Position numbers and translations under genes: made by a program
Shown here: in pieces, positions 1 through 6,851 of the stretch
Layout of the letters: the number at the start of each line of letters is the position of its first letter
Numbering within the stretch: position 1 is the first letter of the stretch
NCBI GenBank assembly: GCA_018991295.1
Contig: JAGKSZ010000138.1
Coordinates: 1-15,978 of the forward strand
DNA: 15,978 nucleotides
DNA from: Porphyrobacter sp.
GTDB taxonomy: Bacteria > Pseudomonadota > Alphaproteobacteria > Sphingomonadales > Sphingomonadaceae
Reading direction: 5' to 3'
Notes under the pieces: model-generated
What the model was told of the DNA's origin: nothing
Database searches by the model: none
What the model saw: only the letters and a program-made list of their open reading frames with translations

Positions 1-40
1 GCTTGCGGCAGATCGGGCAGGGCTTGGTCGAAGTGGTCAT
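1..40 (-). CDS. yacG: YacG zinc-binding protein (DNA gyrase inhibitor family), 5' end only
   Basis: Only the first 13 codons are inside the window; they read MTTSTKPCPICRK on the minus strand. The CPxC pair (Cys8 and Cys11) is the first half of the four-cysteine zinc site of YacG, a small protein that in E. coli binds and inhibits DNA gyrase. The ATG at 38-40 overlaps the TGA of the upstream RNase gene (37-39) in an ATGA arrangement, which implies translational coupling. The order infA, maf, RNase E/G, yacG is familiar in alphaproteobacteria and supports the name. The second cysteine pair is outside the window, so the call rests on the start of the protein and on context. Confidence 0.75.
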   Translation of the reverse strand, partial: MTTSTKPCPICRK

Positions 41-996
41 GCCAAGACAAGCTGGGCATTGGCCGCTTCAATGGCAAGGCCGGGATCGGTCACTATCCGC
101 ACCTCGCGCCCCGTCCGGCGGGTAAGTTCATCCAACCAGTCCGGCTTGAGCTTGGCCCGCAAGGCCGGGTGGACCCGCAGTTCCAGCACGCGCCCGCTGC
201 CATCGCCGGCGGCCAGTTCCGCCCGGCGCAGTGCCATGCGCGCCGCCATGCCGAGGCGGGAGACTGCGAATCGGTGCAGCAGCGAAGGGCCCGTGAGCCG
301 TGCGATCAGCTGGACAAAGCCGAAGCCGTTCATCGCGGTCGCCTCATGCGGCCAGCCCGCCAGCGCCTCTGCCAGCGCGGCATCGACTGCACGGCGATCC
401 TCCTTCGTCTGCAATGTCGGGAAGTCGATCCCGATATTCCCGCCAAGATCGAACCACATGAGCGCACGGGCGATCGCCGGAACCGCAGCCAGCGCGACTT
501 CGCGCCCCGTGCCCACGCCGTCGATATCGATCACGGTCATGGCCGGGGTCACGCTGACGAGAATTTCGCCGCCGGGAAAGTCGAGACTGGCCGAAGACGC
601 CGCGTGCCACACCTCCTCCCACAGCCCGGCAGGGAAGCGGCGCAGGGTGCGGCCTTCCGGCAAGGCGGCCAAAGGGAGCGGCGCATCGGCGCTGGCGACC
701 CGCGCCTGCGCCCGTTTCAGGCGCCCACGCTCAGCCAGCGCGGCGCGGGTGATGGCAAGATCGAGGCTCTGCCCCTCGGTCACCTGCGGGGGCAGGTGAT
801 CGACCAGCGCCTCGGTGCCGCCCTCAAGCAGTGCCACGCCCCGGCGGGTGCCCTTGAGCTTGGCGGTGAGTTTGCCGGTGATGCGCGTACCCGCAGCGAG
901 TTCGCCCGGCCACATGACCTTGGCGGCCAGCACCTGATCGCCTTCGACCAGAAGCGCACGGGTTTCTGCGATGCCCTGTTCGATCAGCCAGGTCAC
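37..996 (-). CDS. Compact ribonuclease E/G family protein
   Basis: Predicted endoribonuclease of the RNase E/G family, 319 residues from the GTG at 994-996. The N-terminal part (about residues 1-80) is a small S1-like/OB region beginning MTWLIEQGIAETRALLVEGD. The middle carries the DNase I-like catalytic signature: VIDIDGVG (Asp157, Asp159) and DLGGNIGIDF (Asp191) match the strands that hold the metal-binding aspartates of RNase E/G. It is far shorter than RNase G (near 490 residues) and contains no cysteine, so the CPxCxG zinc-link of classical RNase E/G is absent. The reading frame is open further upstream to an ATG at 1044, but those 16 codons lie inside a palindromic repeat (999-1085) and translate its hairpin, so GTG 996 is preferred; a GGGGGTGGG stretch just before it may serve as the ribosome-binding site. 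It sits between maf and yacG and overlaps yacG by 3 bases. Substrate unknown; rRNA or mRNA processing is inference from the family. Confidence 0.8.
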   Translation of the reverse strand: MTWLIEQGIAETRALLVEGDQVLAAKVMWPGELAAGTRITGKLTAKLKGTRRGVALLEGGTEALVDHLPPQVTEGQSLDLAITRAALAERGRLKRAQARVASADAPLPLAALPEGRTLRRFPAGLWEEVWHAASSASLDFPGGEILVSVTPAMTVIDIDGVGTGREVALAAVPAIARALMWFDLGGNIGIDFPTLQTKEDRRAVDAALAEALAGWPHEATAMNGFGFVQLIARLTGPSLLHRFAVSRLGMAARMALRRAELAAGDGSGRVLELRVHPALRAKLKPDWLDELTRRTGREVRIVTDPGLAIEAANAQLVLA

Positions 997-998
997 AG

Positions 999-1085
999 GC
1001 CCACCCCCGACCCCTCCCGCAAGCGGGAGGGGAGAAAACAGCACTGAAACCCCCCTCCCGCTTGCGGGAGGGGCTGGGGGTGGGC
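999..1085. repeat. Palindromic element, copy A (87 bp, intergenic)
   Basis: The element is bounded by a perfect 10-bp terminal inverted repeat, GCCCACCCCC (999-1008) and GGGGGTGGGC (1076-1085). Inside are two perfect 10-bp hairpins, 1011-1020 with 1023-1032 and 1052-1061 with 1064-1073, both built on CCCCTCCCGC/GCGGGAGGGG. The two halves are also reverse complements of each other (32 of 34 positions), so it can fold as one long stem or as a three-way junction. It fills the maf-RNase gap and ends 2 bp from the RNase GTG start. A related copy lies inside uvrC at 8324-8405. No transposase is nearby; the architecture resembles REP/MITE-type non-autonomous elements. Confidence 0.85.
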
Positions 1086-1107
1086 GCGGCGCCGCTTGCC
1101 GCTAAGC

Positions 1108-1680
1108 TCACCCAATCGCAAACCCTGCCGCCTTCAGCAGCGCCCTCGTGTGGTAAAGCGGCAGGCCCATCACGCCTGAATGGCTGCCCCTGATCCATGC
1201 AATCAGGCCTTCCGCGGCGCCCTGAATGGCATAGCCGCCCGCCTTGCCCTGCCATTCGCCGCCCGCCAGATAGGCCGCGATTTCCTCTGCCGAAAGCCGC
1301 TTGAAGCACACCACCGTCTCGTCGAGCCGTTCGCGCAAGCCCCCATCAGGGCCGCGCAAAACGACGCTGGAGAGCACCTGATGGCGCCGCCCGCTCATCA
1401 ATTCGAGGCAGGCACGCGCTTCGGCCTCGGTTTCGGTCTTGGGCAGGATGCGGCGGCCCACGGCCACTACCGTATCGCCCGCCAGCACAAAGCCGGGGGC
1501 CTCAACCGCCCGTGCCTTCTCGCGCCCCATGCGCAGGGCATAGGCGCGGGGGAGTTCGTCCTTAAGCGGGGTTTCGTCGATGTCGGCAGGCACCACGGCA
1601 TCGGGCGCAAGGCCCAGCCGCCCCAGCAGCTCGCGCCGCCGGGGTGATGCCGATGCCAGTGTCAGATGAGCTGCGCCCAT
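1108..1680 (-). CDS. maf: Maf-family nucleoside triphosphate pyrophosphatase
   Basis: Maf/YceF-type pyrophosphatase of 190 residues, expected to hydrolyse non-canonical or methylated NTPs to NMPs in the cytoplasm. Visible family motifs are the N-terminal LASASPRRRELL loop, the DIDET segment, GDTVVAVGRRILPKTETEAEA in the middle, SGRRHQVLSSVVL, and the C-terminal GKAGGYAIQGAAEGLI and GSHSGVMGLPL. Length is normal for the family. The ATG at 1678-1680 is chosen because the family signature follows within a few residues; a TTG at 1693-1695 in the same frame is an alternative. It lies 15 bp after infA and upstream of the RNase E/G gene, so it is probably part of one operon. Exact nucleotide preference (m7GTP, dTTP or UTP) cannot be read from the sequence. 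Confidence 0.9.
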   Translation of the reverse strand: MGAAHLTLASASPRRRELLGRLGLAPDAVVPADIDETPLKDELPRAYALRMGREKARAVEAPGFVLAGDTVVAVGRRILPKTETEAEARACLELMSGRRHQVLSSVVLRGPDGGLRERLDETVVCFKRLSAEEIAAYLAGGEWQGKAGGYAIQGAAEGLIAWIRGSHSGVMGLPLYHTRALLKAAGFAIG

Positions 1681-1695
1681 CAGGGCCGCAGGCAA

Positions 1696-1941
1696 TTATT
1701 GCGGGCCGGGGCCGCCGCGACCCGGCATGAAGCGATAGGTGATGCGCGCCTTGGTGAGATCGTAGGGCGTGAGTTCGCACAGCACTTCATCGCCCACCAG
1801 CACGCGGATGCGGTTCTTGCGCATCTTGCCTGCGGTGTGGCCGAGTACTTCATGGCCGTTTTCAAGCTCCACCCGGAACATCGCATTGGGCAGCAACTCA
1901 ACCACGCGCCCGCGCATTTCGAGGAGTTCTTCCTTGGCCAT
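1696..1941 (-). CDS. infA: Translation initiation factor IF-1
   Basis: IF-1, the small S1/OB-fold factor that occupies the A site of the 30S subunit during initiation. The sequence follows the family closely: MAKEELLEMRGRVVELLPNA, FRVELENGHEVLGHTAGKMR, then VGDEVLCELTPYDLTKARITYR. It is 81 residues against about 72 in E. coli; the extra part is a Gly/Pro-rich tail, FMPGRGGPGPQ. The start is well supported: a GAAGGA Shine-Dalgarno stands about 6 bases before the ATG at 1939-1941. It is the first gene of the infA-maf-RNase-yacG set and is divergent from the receptor gene at 2178. A promoter must lie in the 236-bp gap, but no convincing -35/-10 pair was found. Confidence 0.97.
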   Translation of the reverse strand: MAKEELLEMRGRVVELLPNAMFRVELENGHEVLGHTAGKMRKNRIRVLVGDEVLCELTPYDLTKARITYRFMPGRGGPGPQ

Positions 1942-2071
1942 GTAATTCCTTCATATCGGTTGCCGCGGGCAAGACGCCCGTCGATTGCTGGCCGCGCTTT
2001 AGCGATGCGGGAACCAAAAGGGAAGGCTCGTGCGTTAAGCGATTGGTCGGTGATGAAATGCACCGGCCGGA

Positions 2072-2094
2072 CGGGGATGCAGACTGCATCTCCG
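2072..2094. other. Hairpin in the infA/receptor divergent intergenic region
   Basis: GATGCA (2076-2081) pairs with TGCATC (2085-2090) across a 3-base loop. The stem extends to ten pairs, including one G-U, out to 2072 and 2094. It lies about 85 bases upstream of the receptor ATG and about 130 from infA. No T-run follows on either strand, so it is not a standard terminator. It could be a 5'-UTR structure or an operator, or chance. The rest of 1942-2177 shows no gene and no tRNA. Confidence 0.35.
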
Positions 2095-2177
2095 CCTTTG
2101 CTACGCGTGTCATCCATTGCCTCACAGCGAGCGGCAACGGCCGCCCTGACGAATAGTACTGCAACTGAAGGGACATC

Positions 2178-5100
2178 ATGAACCTCTCCCCGTTTTCCCG
2201 TGCGGCCCTGCGGGCTGGCACCTGCGCCTTCGCATTCGGGACTGCCCTGCCGCTCGCGGCGGGTGTGACCGATGCCGCCGGCGCGCCTGCCGCTGGTGCT
2301 GCCGCGATGTCCCAGCCGCAGCCCCAGGCACCTGCCCAGCCGGCCGAGGACGAACCGGAAAGCGCCAGTGATACCGGCACGGTCGGCAATGAAATCATCG
2401 TGCGTTCGGGGCGGCTGCGCGGGCAGCTGTTCGTCGATCAGGCTCCGCTGCTTGAGCTGGACGAAACCGCCATCGCCGCCGAGGGCGTGACTTCGATCAC
2501 CGATCTGATCGCCCAGATCAGCGCCCGCACGGGTTCTGCCCGCGGGCGCGGCGGCGGCGGGCCGGTGATCCTTGTCAACGGCATCCGCATCGGTTCCTTC
2601 CGCGAATTCGCCAATTACCCGCCCGAGGCGCTGGCGCGGGTCGAGGTGTTCCCCGAAGAAGTGGCCCAGCGTTTCGGCTTTCCGCCTGATCGCCGGGTCA
2701 TCAACCTGATCCTAAAGGACAATTATTCGAACCGTCAGGCTGATCTCGAATTCGAGATGCCTTCGCGCGGCGGTTATGCGCGCACCGAACAGCAGCTTGG
2801 CATCCTCAAGATCGCCAATGGCGGGCGGATCAACGCCAATATCCAGTTCGATGATGCCAACCTCCTGACCGAAGCGGAACGCAATGTGCCGCAGACGCCG
2901 GGATCGGTGTCGCTGGTGGCGGGCGATCCGGCGCAGGCCGAATTCCGCAGCTTGCTGGCCGATACCTTCGGGCTGGATGCCAATGTGTCATGGGCCAAGG
3001 CCTTCATCGACAGCGGCACATCGGTCAGCGCCAACCTCAATTATTCGCGCAACGAAAGCCGCAGCCTTGATGGCCTCAACAGCGTGGTGCTGACTGCACC
3101 GGGCGGGGCGAGCGCGGTGCGCACCTTCGGCGGCGATACGCCGCTGGCGCGGCGCACCTCGAGCGATGCGGTATCGGCGGCAGGTTCGATCACCAGGCCG
3201 GTGGGGGCCTTCCGCCTGACCAGCACCTTCGATAGCTCGTTCATCGAAAGCCAGACCGAGATCGACCGGCGCCTTACCCCCGCGCAGCTTCAGGTGTTCC
3301 GCGATGCTGCGGCCGCAGGCACGCTGGCGATCACCGGCCCGCTGCCGGCGGACACGGCCAATGGCTTTGATACCGCGCGCAGCCGCTCGATCACCGCCAG
3401 CACGCTGACCACGCTCGAAGGCGGGCTGGCCGAGCTTCCGGCAGGCGAAGTGCGTGCGACCTTCGATGTCGGCCTCAACTGGCAGCGCATCGAAAGCAGC
3501 GATACGCGCACGGTGACCGATGTCGCGCTGACGCGGCGCAACCTTTCGACCGGCGCCAATCTGGTGGTGCCGCTGACCAGCCGCCGCGAGGAATTCCTCG
3601 ATGCGCTGGGCAGCTTCACGCTCAACCTGCAGGCGGGTGTTGAGGATCTCAGCGATTTCGGCGTGCTGGGGGACTGGAACGCAGGTGTAACGTGGCAGCC
3701 GATTGATGGGCTGGACCTTTCGGCCACCTATATCTGGCGCGAAGTGGCGCCGGGGCTGGGGGCGCTGGGCAATCCGCAGATCGTCAATCTCAATGTGCCA
3801 GTGTTCGATTTCGTGCGCGGCGAGACGGTGCTGGCCGAAGTGCTGACCGGCGGCAACCCGAACTTGCCGGCCGAAACCCAGCGCGACTGGAAGTTCTCGG
3901 CCAACTGGAACCTGCCGTTCTGGGAGAATTCGCGGTTTCAAGTCGATTACATCCGCAACCGTTCGGACAATGTGGTGAGCGGCTTCCCGCAGATCACCGC
4001 GGCGACCGAGGCGGCGTTCCCGGGCCGGGTGACGCGCGATATCAACGGCCGGGTGGTGCGGGTTGACCGGCGCGCGGTGAGCTTTGCCGAAACGCGTGCG
4101 GACCGCATCCAGTTCACCTTGTCGACCAATGGCAGCATCGGTGCGCCTGCGGGCGGGCCGGGCGGGTTCGGCGGTCCGGGCGGTGGCGGCGGTCGCTTTG
4201 GCGGTGGCGGTGGCGGTGGCGGTGGGGGGGGGGGGGCGCCTGCGCCTGCCGCAGCAGCGCCGCAGCAGCCTGCCCCGCCCACCACGGGCGCAGCCCCGGC
4301 GGCCCCGCAAGCAGGCGGAGCGCGCGGCGGCTTTGGCGGCGGCTTCGGCGGGGGCGGCGCGGCCCCTTCGCCCGAGCAGCGCGAACAGTTCATGGCCTTC
4401 CGCACCCGGCTGTGCGCCGATGACGGGCTGGCCTTCCTCGAAAAGCTGGCAGCAGCGATTGATAGCGGCGCGGATATCTCGGCCGAGTATCCCGGCATTG
4501 ACGCTGCCCGCCTTGCGCCGATGCTCTCGCGGCTGCGCGGCGCGGATGGCAAGGTCGATCCGGCGCGGCTCGCCACCTTCCGTGACCGCATCTGTGCGAT
4601 TGATCCGGCGATGATGGGCGGGGCTCCCGGCGGTGCTCCGGCAGGCGTTCCGGGCGCGGCGGGGCAGGGGATGCCCCCGCAGATGGCCGCTTTCCGGGAA
4701 CGCGCCTGCGGCCCCGAAGGCGATGCCGCGATCCGCGAGCTGATCGGCAAGATCGAGCGCGGCGAGGATGTCTCGGCGGAGCTTCCGGGCATTGATCCGG
4801 CCTTCATCAAGATGGCGCTTGATCGTTCACGCCTGCCCGATGGCACGCTCCCGCCCGAGGCGATTGCGCGCTTCAAGGACCGCTTCTGCGCGGCCCCGGC
4901 CCCTGCGGGCGGCGCTCCGACGGGCGGCGCTCCTGCCGGTGCAGGTGGCCCGCCGGCGGGCGGCCCGGCATTCAACCCGCTGGCAGGGGGCCGCCAGATG
5001 CAGGGCTGGCGCTATTTCTTCAACCTCACCCACACGATCGAACTCGCCAACGAGATCCTGATCGCCCCCGGCATCGCCCCGCTCGATCAGCTTGACGGGC

Positions 5101-5474
5101 AGGCGACCGGTGCCTTCGGCCAGCCGCGCCATTCCAGCCGCCTCGAAGCGGGCCTGTTCGGCAAGGGCATGGGCTTCCGCCTCTCGGGCATCTACACGGG
5201 CGAGACCCGTCTGGATGGCGCGGTCGGCACAAGCGATCTGTTCTTCGATGACATCGTCACCTTCAACCTGCGCATCTTTGCCAACATGGGCGAGATCACG
5301 GGCAAGAACGAAGGCCTGCTCAAGGACTTCCGCGTGAGCCTTGTTGCCGACAACCTGTTCGATGCGCAGCGCCGCGTGCGCGATGCCAACGGGGTGACGC
5401 CGGTCAATTACAACCCCTTCGTGATCGATCCGCTGGGGCTGTATCTGGGGATTGATCTGCGCAAGCTGTTCTGA
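2178..5474 (+). CDS. TonB-dependent-receptor-like outer-membrane protein with cysteine-repeat insert
   Basis: Large outer-membrane protein of 1098 residues. A signal peptide (about residues 1-30, hydrophobic and Ala-rich) is followed by a Pro/Gln/Glu-rich linker. A plug domain follows (about 72-185): NEIIVRSGRLRG, then PVILVNGIRIGSFREFANYP and VEVFPEEVAQRFGFPPDRRV. From about 190 comes alternating beta-strand sequence of a barrel, ending LYLGIDLRKLF with the terminal Phe usual for outer-membrane proteins. Between two barrel strands (about 655-940) lies a long insert: Gly-rich tract, Ala/Pro linker, and two tandem repeats with cysteines at 746/806 and 844/904. The start has an AAGGGA Shine-Dalgarno 6 bases before the ATG. 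Substrate unknown; no siderophore or sugar gene is adjacent. A clear TonB box cannot be assigned, though EIIVRSG is a candidate. Gly-rich barrel inserts occur in sphingomonad relatives as far as I recall. Whether the insert faces outside or the periplasm is not decidable here. Confidence 0.85.
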   Translation: MNLSPFSRAALRAGTCAFAFGTALPLAAGVTDAAGAPAAGAAAMSQPQPQAPAQPAEDEPESASDTGTVGNEIIVRSGRLRGQLFVDQAPLLELDETAIAAEGVTSITDLIAQISARTGSARGRGGGGPVILVNGIRIGSFREFANYPPEALARVEVFPEEVAQRFGFPPDRRVINLILKDNYSNRQADLEFEMPSRGGYARTEQQLGILKIANGGRINANIQFDDANLLTEAERNVPQTPGSVSLVAGDPAQAEFRSLLADTFGLDANVSWAKAFIDSGTSVSANLNYSRNESRSLDGLNSVVLTAPGGASAVRTFGGDTPLARRTSSDAVSAAGSITRPVGAFRLTSTFDSSFIESQTEIDRRLTPAQLQVFRDAAAAGTLAITGPLPADTANGFDTARSRSITASTLTTLEGGLAELPAGEVRATFDVGLNWQRIESSDTRTVTDVALTRRNLSTGANLVVPLTSRREEFLDALGSFTLNLQAGVEDLSDFGVLGDWNAGVTWQPIDGLDLSATYIWREVAPGLGALGNPQIVNLNVPVFDFVRGETVLAEVLTGGNPNLPAETQRDWKFSANWNLPFWENSRFQVDYIRNRSDNVVSGFPQITAATEAAFPGRVTRDINGRVVRVDRRAVSFAETRADRIQFTLSTNGSIGAPAGGPGGFGGPGGGGGRFGGGGGGGGGGGGAPAPAAAAPQQPAPPTTGAAPAAPQAGGARGGFGGGFGGGGAAPSPEQREQFMAFRTRLCADDGLAFLEKLAAAIDSGADISAEYPGIDAARLAPMLSRLRGADGKVDPARLATFRDRICAIDPAMMGGAPGGAPAGVPGAAGQGMPPQMAAFRERACGPEGDAAIRELIGKIERGEDVSAELPGIDPAFIKMALDRSRLPDGTLPPEAIARFKDRFCAAPAPAGGAPTGGAPAGAGGPPAGGPAFNPLAGGRQMQGWRYFFNLTHTIELANEILIAPGIAPLDQLDGQATGAFGQPRHSSRLEAGLFGKGMGFRLSGIYTGETRLDGAVGTSDLFFDDIVTFNLRIFANMGEITGKNEGLLKDFRVSLVADNLFDAQRRVRDANGVTPVNYNPFVIDPLGLYLGIDLRKLF
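4200..4236 (+). repeat. (GGCGGT)4 followed by a 13-G homopolymer inside the receptor gene
   Basis: Four perfect GGCGGT units (4200-4223) run directly into thirteen consecutive G residues (4224-4236). In frame they encode a poly-Gly stretch near residues 675-687. A G-run of this length is prone to slipped-strand mispairing; gain or loss of one or two G would shift the frame and remove the whole C-terminal barrel. Loss or gain of a hexamer unit would only change loop length by two residues. An assembly error in the run is also possible. Confidence 0.9.
4398..4892 (+). repeat. Two tandem 67-residue two-cysteine repeats in the receptor insert
   Basis: Residues 741-807 and 839-905 align without gaps at about 45% identity. 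Each begins and ends with F[RK]xRxC (FRTRLC/FRDRIC and FRERAC/FKDRFC), with exactly 60 residues between the cysteine positions. Both share a central core, SAExPGID, and a late DG followed by a proline. They are joined and flanked by Gly/Ala/Pro-rich linkers. The pattern suggests a small, duplicated helical domain, possibly disulfide-closed in an oxidising compartment. I do not recognise it as a named family. Confidence 0.8.
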
Positions 5475-5490
5475 ACCGGGCAATTATGAA

Positions 5491-5588
5491 CCGTTCGTCC
5501 TGAGCTTGTCGAAGGACCGCTTTTTCTTTCCGGCCCGCTCCGGGTCATAAGGAGAAGGACGGCCCTGCGACAGTCTCAGGGCGAACGG
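5491..5588. repeat. REP-like inverted pair between convergent genes
   Basis: Two 26-base arms, 5491-5516 and the reverse complement of 5563-5588, match at 21 of 26 positions (shared start CCGTTCG, shared CCTGAG core). They are separated by 46 bases containing a short T-run and a CCCG-CTC-CGGG hairpin. The left arm resembles a repeat (GTTCGTCCTGAGCTTGTCGA) that I recall as very common in sphingomonad intergenic regions. It lies 16 bp after the receptor stop and 9 bp before the flavoprotein stop, so it may also act as a bidirectional terminator. Confidence 0.75.
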
Positions 5589-5597
5589 AGGTTGGCC

Positions 5598-6785
5598 TCA
5601 ACCGCCTGCCAAGGCCTCTGCGCAGGCATGGCCGCTCGCCCAGGCCCATTGGAAGTTGTAGCCGCCAAGCCAGCCGGTCACATCCACCGCCTCGCCAATG
5701 GCATAGAGGCCGGGCACGCGCGCGGCCTCCATCGTGCGGCTGGAAAGTTCCGCCGTGGCAATGCCGCCTGCGGTGACTTCGGCCTTGGCATAGCCTTCGG
5801 TGCCATTGGGGGCAAAGCGCCAGTCGGCCAGCTGTGCCTGAGCCGCGCGCAGGTCCTTATCGGCCAGATTGCCCAATTCCCGTTCCAGCCCCAGCCGGTC
5901 CGCCAGCGCATCGGCCAGCCGGTCAGGCAGGCGTTCGCGCAGCAGGGTGCGCAAGTGCGTGCGAGGCCGATCGCGCTTGGCCTCCACCAGCCAGTCACTC
6001 GCGGCATCGGGCAGGAAGGTGATCCCCACCTGTTCGCCATGCCGCCAATAGGACGAGACTTGCAGGATCGCCGGGCCGGACAGGCCCTTGTGCGTGAACA
6101 GCGCAGCCTCGGCAAATTCTGCCTTTCCGGCCCGCGCCCGCACCGGCGCGGCCACGCCCGAGAGTTCGCGGAACAACGCATCTTCGCCCCCCAGCGTCAG
6201 CGGCACGAGGGCGGGGCGCGGCTCTGCCACCTTCAATCCGAATTGCCGGGCGAGCCGATAGGCAAAATCGCTCGCGCCCATCTTGGGGATGGAAGGCCCC
6301 CCGGTGGCGATCACCAGCATAGGCGCGGCCCATGCGCGGCCATCGGCCGACGTGACGGTAAAGACCCCGTCCTCGCCCCGCGCCACGCTGGCAATATCGA
6401 CCCCGCAGGTCAGCGTCACCCGCTCGGGCGGACATTCATCCAGCAGCATCGCCACGATCTGCCTGGCCGAACCATCGCAGAACAATTGCCCCAGCGTCTT
6501 TTCGTGCCAGGCGATGCCGTGTTTCTCGACCAGCGCGATAAAATCGGCAGGCGTGTAGCGGGCGAGCGCGCTCTTGGCGAAATGGGGGTTGGCGGAAAGG
6601 TAATTGCCCGGCCCTGCGCCCAGATTGGTGAAATTGCAGCGCCCGCCGCCGGAAATCAGGATCTTCTTGCCCGGTGCTTCCGCCTTTTCCAGCAGCGCCA
6701 CCTTCAGGCCGCGCTGGCCCGCCTGGCCTGCACAGAACAATCCGGCCGCGCCTGCGCCGAGGATGATGACGTCGCTTTGGTCCAT
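5598..6785 (-). CDS. HI0933/YhiN-type NAD(P)/FAD-dependent oxidoreductase
   Basis: Cytoplasmic flavoprotein of 395 residues in the HI0933 (YhiN/BaiN) family. The N-terminal dinucleotide-binding fold reads VIILGAGAAGLFCAGQAG, followed by the family signature KKILISGGGRCNFTN. Further family segments are LVIATGGPSIPKMGASDFAY, FTHKGLSGPAILQVSSYW, KAEVTAGGIATAEL and, at the C terminus, GLYAIGEAVDVTGWLGGYNFQWAW. Length is normal. The ATG at 6783-6785 is chosen because the FAD fold begins five residues later; the frame remains open for another 600 bases upstream, but that part is antisense to uvrC. The ribosome-binding site is weak. The gene is divergent from uvrC (66 bp between starts) and convergent with the receptor gene. 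Biological substrate is unknown; family members have been linked to flavin-dependent reductions and tRNA or membrane chemistry, none of which can be chosen here. Confidence 0.9.
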   Translation of the reverse strand: MDQSDVIILGAGAAGLFCAGQAGQRGLKVALLEKAEAPGKKILISGGGRCNFTNLGAGPGNYLSANPHFAKSALARYTPADFIALVEKHGIAWHEKTLGQLFCDGSARQIVAMLLDECPPERVTLTCGVDIASVARGEDGVFTVTSADGRAWAAPMLVIATGGPSIPKMGASDFAYRLARQFGLKVAEPRPALVPLTLGGEDALFRELSGVAAPVRARAGKAEFAEAALFTHKGLSGPAILQVSSYWRHGEQVGITFLPDAASDWLVEAKRDRPRTHLRTLLRERLPDRLADALADRLGLERELGNLADKDLRAAQAQLADWRFAPNGTEGYAKAEVTAGGIATAELSSRTMEAARVPGLYAIGEAVDVTGWLGGYNFQWAWASGHACAEALAGG

Positions 6786-6851
6786 TGCAGCGCGGATAGG
6801 CGTGCTTGCGGGAATTGCCAATCGCCCCCGGCAGTCCCTATTGGGCAGGGC

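Noticed and set aside
997..1044. ATG start at 1044 for the RNase E/G gene
   Set aside because: The added residues (MLFSPLPLAGGVGGGP) are the translation of the palindromic repeat, not family sequence; GTG 996 fits the family start.
1681..1695. TTG start for maf directly after the infA stop
   Set aside because: The ATG at 1680 gives the normal Maf N terminus; TTG is possible but less likely.
2007..2181. Small plus-strand ORF ending in an ATGA overlap with the receptor start, as a possible leader peptide
   Set aside because: No ribosome-binding site, low-information Ser/Ala/Thr-rich sequence, and its start lies just in front of infA; the overlap is probably chance.
2988..4310. 440-codon open frame on the minus strand, antisense to the receptor gene
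   Set aside because: Arg/Ala/Gly-rich composition typical of shadow frames in high-GC DNA; the plus-strand frame has a signal peptide, plug and barrel sequence.
5592..6851. N-terminal extension of uvrC to an upstream start
   Set aside because: The 420 extra codons are antisense to the flavoprotein and show no protein features; UvrC homology begins after 6852.
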